Shown piece by piece: positions 12,151 to 15,644 of a stretch of DNA of 15,644 bases (positions are counted from its first letter, which is position 1; the number at the start of each line of letters is the position of its first letter). Under the pieces are notes generated by a model. That model ran no database searches, had not been told where the DNA came from, and saw only the letters and a list, made by a program, of their open reading frames with translations. Location of the stretch: contig JACQPO010000103.1 of the NCBI GenBank assembly GCA_016207545.1, positions 1 to 15,644 on the forward strand, read 5' to 3'. A program made the position numbers and the translations under genes. The DNA comes from Methanobacteriota archaeon. GTDB lineage: Archaea; Thermoplasmatota; Thermoplasmata; RBG-16-68-12; EA-27.

Positions 12151-12708
12151 CTACGGCGCGTACGAGTGGGCGAGCGTGTGAATCATGTGGTGGTAGCGCT
12201 CGTGCATGCCGGGACCGATCTCCTCGCGCTCGACGCGCTCGAACTCCTCCGCCAGCCGCATCCGCTCCTCCGGCGGAATCGACCGTTCGACCTCGGGCAG
12301 GAGGCGTTCGTTCTCGATCGCGATGTGCTCCCGGAGCAACCGCGCGTACGTGTCGAGGTTCTTCACGAGCTGGTTTCGCGAGACGGTCTGGGCCGCGGCC
12401 CGGGGAATCAGGTCGCGGGTGGATTTCACGAGTTTTCGGAATGCAATGTGGTCGCTCGTCAGCCGGCGAGCGATCTCCGCGCCCTCTTTTGGCGACGCGG
12501 CGGAGAGCACGGGGAACAGGACGGATTCCTCCTTCGCGTGGTGACATCGGTCTGCGAACTCCGTGACGATTGTAAACGCCGTCTCCAAGTCTTGCTCGGG
12601 CACATCGCCGGTCCGTCGCATCCGCTCCGCCATGCCCTCGAGGGCGAGCAGCAGGAGTTCGATCGCTTCGTGCTCGGTCCGGAGGACTTCGTTCGGGTCG
12701 TCCGTGAT
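12151..12708 (-). CDS. Hemerythrin-like (HHE) domain protein, probable non-canonical AUC start
   Basis: Hemerythrin-like proteins are four-helix bundles binding a di-iron centre for oxygen, nitric oxide or iron-stress functions. Counting from the ATC at 12708-12706 (taken as Met) the protein has 185 residues and reads MTDDPNEVLRTEHEAIE. His13 lies in helix 1, HHAKEES at 56-62 in helix 2, SDHIAF with His87 in helix 3, and REHIAIENERLLP (127-139) in helix 4, together the HHE ligand set. The first in-frame ATG, at 12633, would delete most of helix 1 and its His. Between the upstream in-frame stop (12768-12766) and that ATG there is no ATG, GTG or TTG. A TATA box (12735-12744) predicts transcription from about 12713, just before the ATC. 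Either ATC is used, or one base of an ATG is wrong in this sequence. It is convergent with the EamA gene, with zero bases between stops. Confidence 0.8.
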   Translation of the reverse strand: MTDDPNEVLRTEHEAIELLLLALEGMAERMRRTGDVPEQDLETAFTIVTEFADRCHHAKEESVLFPVLSAASPKEGAEIARRLTSDHIAFRKLVKSTRDLIPRAAAQTVSRNQLVKNLDTYARLLREHIAIENERLLPEVERSIPPEERMRLAEEFERVEREEIGPGMHERYHHMIHTLAHSYAP

Positions 12709-12734
12709 ACCGCCGAGCGCGGACCCCGGCCGGC

Positions 12735-12744
12735 GCGTATAGCC
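12735..12744 (-). promoter_or_regulatory. TATA box for the hemerythrin-like gene
   Basis: GGCTATACGC on the minus strand predicts a start near 12713, five bases before the ATC proposed as start codon. The rest of 12709-12852 shows no further recognisable element. Confidence 0.5.
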
Positions 12745-12852
12745 GTTGTGTACCGACTGTACGTATCACGCCGACGTCGCTTACCGGAGGCAGGTCGAGG
12801 GAAATCGTGAACGCTAAGAACCATCCCAGAAGGGTCCGCGGTCCAGCGCGAT

Positions 12853-13824
12853 TCACGCGGAAGGAGGCTCTCTCGGCCACCGACACTCCTTCGGGTCCTT
12901 CTCCTCCTTCAGCCGCTGGAACGAAGGGGCGCGCAACGCGCGGTCCGGGGTGAGCATGAGGTACTCGACCTCCGCGACGAGTTCCGGGCGGCACCAGAAT
13001 TTGACCTCTCCCGCCAACGCGGGCTTCTCTCGGAAGGGCATGTCCCCCCGAATCGCGGAGAGCCGGCGGTGCAGAAGTTCGACCATCGTGCGGTCGAAGC
13101 CCGTGCCCACGCGGCCGACGCACTGCAGCTCGCCCTTGTCGTCATGCAACCCGAGGATGAGCGCGCCGAACGTATCCGCCCGGTTCCCCTCGCCGACGGT
13201 CACGCCCGCGATCACGCAGTCGATCGTCTTGAGCGCCTTGATCTTCTTCCAGTCCCGCGTCCGCTTGCCGACGTGGTAGCGGGAGTCCTTTCGTTTCGCG
13301 ATGATGCCCTCGAGCCCGCGCTCGCGGCACACGCGGTAGAACGCCTCGCCTTCCGTCCCCACGTAGTCGCAGAGCACCGCGCTCTCCGTGTTCTCGAACA
13401 CCTGCTCGAGGATCTTCTTCCGCTCCATGAGCGGCTTGGCGGTAAGGTCCTGCCCGTCGAGGTACAGGATGTCGAACGCGACGTACGTGGCGGGCAACTC
13501 CCGCGCGATCCTCGCAATCCGGTCGCGGTCCACCAGATGCTCGCGCTCCTGCAGCTTCTCGAAGCTCGGCCTCCCGTCCCACATGATGACGACTTCTCCG
13601 TCAAAGATGGCCCGCTTCGCCTTCGCGGTGACGCGGACGTCCGGGTACCGGTACGTGATCTCGTAGAGCCGGCGATTCTGCAGCTTGATCTTACCGTCGT
13701 CGTAATGGCAGAGCGCCCGCGTGCCGTCCCACTTGACCTCGAAGATCCAGTCGGGGGAGGTGAACGGCTTCTCCTCCTTGAGCGTCAACATGGGGTGGAT
13801 CGAGAGATCCCACAGCTCCGGCAT
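12853..13824 (-). CDS. ligD: ATP-dependent DNA ligase, LigD-type ligase domain protein
   Basis: The 323-residue protein is the stand-alone ligase module of end-joining ligases. Motif I EVKWDGTR (29-36) carries the nucleotidyl Lys31. Motif III is FDILYLDG (117-124), motif IV EGIIAKR (172-178) and motif V WKKIK (192-196). An OB-fold follows, with GRVGTGFD (238-245), and the C-terminus YLMLTPDRALRAPSFQRLKEEKDPKEC resembles the end of the LigD ligase domain rather than that of the large archaeal replicative ligase. No polymerase or phosphoesterase domain is fused or present in the window. The ATG at 13824 lies one base after the Ku stop (TAG-C-ATG), so the two are co-expressed and together form a minimal non-homologous end-joining system. 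Confidence 0.95.
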   Translation of the reverse strand: MPELWDLSIHPMLTLKEEKPFTSPDWIFEVKWDGTRALCHYDDGKIKLQNRRLYEITYRYPDVRVTAKAKRAIFDGEVVIMWDGRPSFEKLQEREHLVDRDRIARIARELPATYVAFDILYLDGQDLTAKPLMERKKILEQVFENTESAVLCDYVGTEGEAFYRVCRERGLEGIIAKRKDSRYHVGKRTRDWKKIKALKTIDCVIAGVTVGEGNRADTFGALILGLHDDKGELQCVGRVGTGFDRTMVELLHRRLSAIRGDMPFREKPALAGEVKFWCRPELVAEVEYLMLTPDRALRAPSFQRLKEEKDPKECRWPREPPSA

Positions 13825-13825
13825 G

Positions 13826-14599
13826 CTATGCCTTCTTGACCGCCTCGAGGCTCGCCTTCAGCGCGGCCATGAGGTCCTGGGTCGGCGCGACCTCGACCTT
13901 CGGCGGGGCCTCGATCTGCTTCCCGGAAACCTTCGCCTCGACCAGGTTGAGGAGCGCCTCCCGGTACCGGTCCTTGTACTTGCCCGCGTCGAACTCCATC
14001 GTGAGCTCGCCGATGAGCTTCACCGCCAAGTCGAGTTCCTCGTCCACGATCGCGACGGGCTGCGTCTTCGGGACGTCCGGCGGCACCTTCACCTCGTTCT
14101 CGTAGAACAAAAGCGTGAGGACGAGCTCCGAGCCGATCGGCCGGATTGCGACGAGCTGCTCCTTCTTCCACAGGGTCGCCCGGGCGATCGCGACCTTGTC
14201 CGTCCGCAGGAGCGCCTGGCGGAGGAGTTCGAACGGCTTCACGCTCGTCTCCTCGGGGCCCAGGTAGTACGACTTCTCGTAGAACAGCGGGCCGATCTCG
14301 TCGACATCGACAAATCCGAGCACGGTGATCGCCTTGCTCGTCTCGAGCGCGACGGAGTCGAACTCCTCGTCGGACAGGATCACGTAGTTGCCCTTCCCGT
14401 ACTCATACCCCTTGACCATCTCCTTCGACTCCACGGTCACGTTGCACGTGGGGCATACGTACGGGCGCTTGAGCGGCGTCTTGCACGTCGCGTGGAGGGT
14501 CGTGAACCGGATGTCCTTCTCCTCCGTCGCGACGTACACCTTCGTCGGGATGTTCACGAGGCCAAACGTGATGGCCCCGCTCCAGACCGCGCGCGCCAT
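13826..14599 (-). CDS. ku: Ku protein (non-homologous end-joining, prokaryotic type)
   Basis: Ku forms a ring-shaped homodimer that threads onto broken DNA ends and recruits the ligase encoded directly downstream. The 257-residue product starts MARAVWSGAITFGLVNIPTKVY, the near-invariant N-terminus of prokaryotic Ku. YVCPTCNVTVESKEMVKGYEY (47-67) is an embedded Cys-containing hairpin, followed by ALETSKAITVLGFVD (85-98), the FYEKSYYLGPEE core (107-118) and RPIGSELVLTLLFY (153-166). The C-terminus, with DLMAALKASLEAVKKA, is the usual ligase-recruiting tail of bacterial-type Ku. The ATG at 14599 has a TTTTTATAC box upstream that predicts a leader of about six bases. Frame continuation upstream to 14710 is intergenic. 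The system is widespread in bacteria but patchy in archaea, so lateral acquisition at some point is likely. Confidence 0.96.
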   Translation of the reverse strand: MARAVWSGAITFGLVNIPTKVYVATEEKDIRFTTLHATCKTPLKRPYVCPTCNVTVESKEMVKGYEYGKGNYVILSDEEFDSVALETSKAITVLGFVDVDEIGPLFYEKSYYLGPEETSVKPFELLRQALLRTDKVAIARATLWKKEQLVAIRPIGSELVLTLLFYENEVKVPPDVPKTQPVAIVDEELDLAVKLIGELTMEFDAGKYKDRYREALLNLVEAKVSGKQIEAPPKVEVAPTQDLMAALKASLEAVKKA

Positions 14600-14626
14600 G
14601 GGTAGCAAACGCCATGCCCGTCGGCC

Positions 14627-14636
14627 GTATAAAAAG
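14627..14636 (-). promoter_or_regulatory. TATA box for the Ku-LigD operon
   Basis: CTTTTTATAC on the minus strand predicts a start near 14606, about six bases before the Ku ATG. A second AT-rich box, CCTATAAACG (14669-14660), lies 33 bases further upstream and could be an alternative promoter or, on the other strand (CGTTTATAGG), the promoter of an antisense transcript into the upstream gene. Confidence 0.55.
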
Positions 14637-14713
14637 GCGGTGTCCGCGCCCGGACGCACGTTTATAGGACCCGCCTGCACGGGCCGCGTCCCTCGGCTGG
14701 ACGCCGCCAATCT

Positions 14714-15644
14714 CTAGCTCGCCGGTTCGTGCGCCGCCGCCCGGACATCAGTCGCGCGGAGCACATCCTCGATGATCGGGATGGCGACCTCGGGCCGCGT
14801 GTGCGGAACCGTCCGCTTCCCGTTGTCCGCAACGAGCATGATCTCGCGGTCCCACCAGCCGCGCGCGACCCAGCGCTCCCCCTCCGTCGGCCACTGGCGG
14901 TTCAGCCGCCGGGCGAGGTCACCCGCTCCAAGGGTCCGCGTGACAGGTCGCGACACGATCCGGTAGCCGAGGTACGGCCGATAGCGGAAGAAGTACAGGT
15001 GGCCACCCCCTGCGGGGACGATTTGCAGCAGGCGATCCCCCCGCGTCTTCGCGATCGCCGCCCGCGGACGCATCGCCCGCGGCGTCTCGACGACGGACAG
15101 GTGCGCTTCCGGGTGCTCGTGCACGCGCGCCGCGCCCGTCTCGAACAAGTGGATTTGGCGGCGGAGGTCCTCGTACACGTTCCGCCACAGTTCCTCGTAC
15201 GTCTCCGGATGGTACAGGAGGCTCGGCAGCTCGTCGAGGACCCCGTGGTACATCGCCTCGTCCGTCGAGTTGTGGGGCAGGTCGAGCGCACGGCGCGCGA
15301 CCGCGGAATACTTCGGGTCGTCGATCCATTCCCCGAGGATCGCGAACTGCACTGCGCGGTCGTTCGTCCACTCCGCGAAATCGCCAGAGGCCGCCGCCGC
15401 CACGATCGCGGGCTCGTGCTTCACGGCCTCGTCCGGGTTCGCGGCGACCCACGCCGCCAGGAACCCGTCCACGTCGAAGTGGTTGTTGTACACGAACCGC
15501 GTGCCGCGTCCGAATTCATCGCGCCGCTCGGAGCGGGCCCACCGGAGGGCCGCGCCGGAGGCGAGGTCGTGGCGGAAGGGAGCAGGGGTCTCGTCGCCAT
15601 CGAGATGGTGGCTCAGGGTGAGGGCCGCGCCCGTGGGGTCGCAG
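14714..15644 (-). CDS. Uncharacterised protein with NNHFDVDG motif (DUF6687-like), 5' end outside window
   Basis: The minus-strand frame is open from the right edge to the TAG at 14716-14714, 309 visible residues; a GTG at 15493 is internal, because family-like sequence (ALTLSHHLDGDETPAPFRHDL) continues upstream of it. The most striking element is FVYNNHFDVDGFLAAW, followed by an AIVAAAASGDFAEW segment. The arrangement resembles an uncharacterised family I associate with DUF6687, recalled without a search. The H-x-D-x-D-G core recalls the metal-binding motif of DHH phosphoesterases, which suggests but does not prove a hydrolase. Later landmarks are GDRLLQIVPAGGGHLYFFRYRPYLGYRIVSRP and two Trp-rich stretches (RQWPTEGERWVARGWWDRE). 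Ku starts 114 bases downstream on the same strand behind its own TATA box. I assign no function. Confidence 0.75.
   Translation of the reverse strand, partial: CDPTGAALTLSHHLDGDETPAPFRHDLASGAALRWARSERRDEFGRGTRFVYNNHFDVDGFLAAWVAANPDEAVKHEPAIVAAAASGDFAEWTNDRAVQFAILGEWIDDPKYSAVARRALDLPHNSTDEAMYHGVLDELPSLLYHPETYEELWRNVYEDLRRQIHLFETGAARVHEHPEAHLSVVETPRAMRPRAAIAKTRGDRLLQIVPAGGGHLYFFRYRPYLGYRIVSRPVTRTLGAGDLARRLNRQWPTEGERWVARGWWDREIMLVADNGKRTVPHTRPEVAIPIIEDVLRATDVRAAAHEPAS

Noticed and set aside
11163..12566. 467-residue plus-strand frame overlapping the EamA and hemerythrin genes
   Set aside because: Another GC shadow; the EamA frame has ten membrane spans and a promoter while this one is Arg/Pro-rich with no recognisable fold.
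12633..12633. ATG at 12633 as the hemerythrin start
   Set aside because: It removes most of helix 1 including the His ligand encoded just upstream in the same frame.
1..15644. tRNA, rRNA, CRISPR arrays, insertion sequences and attachment sites
   Set aside because: Intergenic regions were read on both strands; all are under about 200 bases and none shows a cloverleaf, repeat-spacer array or terminal inverted repeats with a transposase.

Overview
This is a gene-dense, GC-rich window (roughly two thirds G+C by eye) from an archaeon. The evidence is a two-repeat TATA-binding protein, the archaeal/eukaryotic ribosomal protein eS17, the archaeal RNase P subunit Rpp21/Rnp4, and AT-rich TATA boxes placed 25-27 bases before start codons, a spacing that implies leaderless mRNAs. 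Gene content and promoter style suggest a euryarchaeal lineage such as a high-GC Thermoplasmatota relative. That placement is inference; no rRNA or tRNA gene is present. I see no insertion sequence, CRISPR array, phage gene or integration scar.

Layout. 1-313 (+): C-terminal end of endonuclease V. 310-348 (-): a possible 12-residue lysine-rich micro-gene. 507-1406 (+): ketopantoate reductase. 1507-2890 (+): TBP and a TatD-like metal-dependent hydrolase, one base apart. 2892-3167 (-): acylphosphatase. 3254-4393 (+): four CBS domains fused to a domain that looks like a ribosome hibernation factor. 4388-6508 (-): an M24 aminopeptidase and a histone-deacetylase-family hydrolase. 6588-6920 (+): Rnp4. 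6914-9956 (-): eS17 followed by an ABC ATPase and two ABC-2 permeases. 10071-10241 (+): a 56-residue orphan. 10246-11115 (-): 3-hydroxyacyl-CoA dehydrogenase. 11212-12150 (+): an EamA transporter. 12151-12708 (-): a hemerythrin-like protein with no canonical start codon. 12853-14599 (-): LigD-type ATP-dependent DNA ligase and Ku, a two-gene end-joining operon. 14714 to the right edge (-): an uncharacterised protein with an NNHFDVDG motif.

How the genes fit together. Endonuclease V, Ku and the ligase are DNA repair functions. TBP, Rnp4, eS17 and the CBS-hibernation protein belong to information processing. Many neighbours are convergent pairs whose stop codons touch or overlap (six cases with gaps of at most 4 bases or overlaps of at most 7), separated by short divergent promoter regions. 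No stretch longer than about 200 bases lacks a gene. The observations most worth following are the CBS-HPF fusion, the lysine-rich micro-gene, the hemerythrin with a likely AUC start, and the uncharacterised gene upstream of Ku-LigD.
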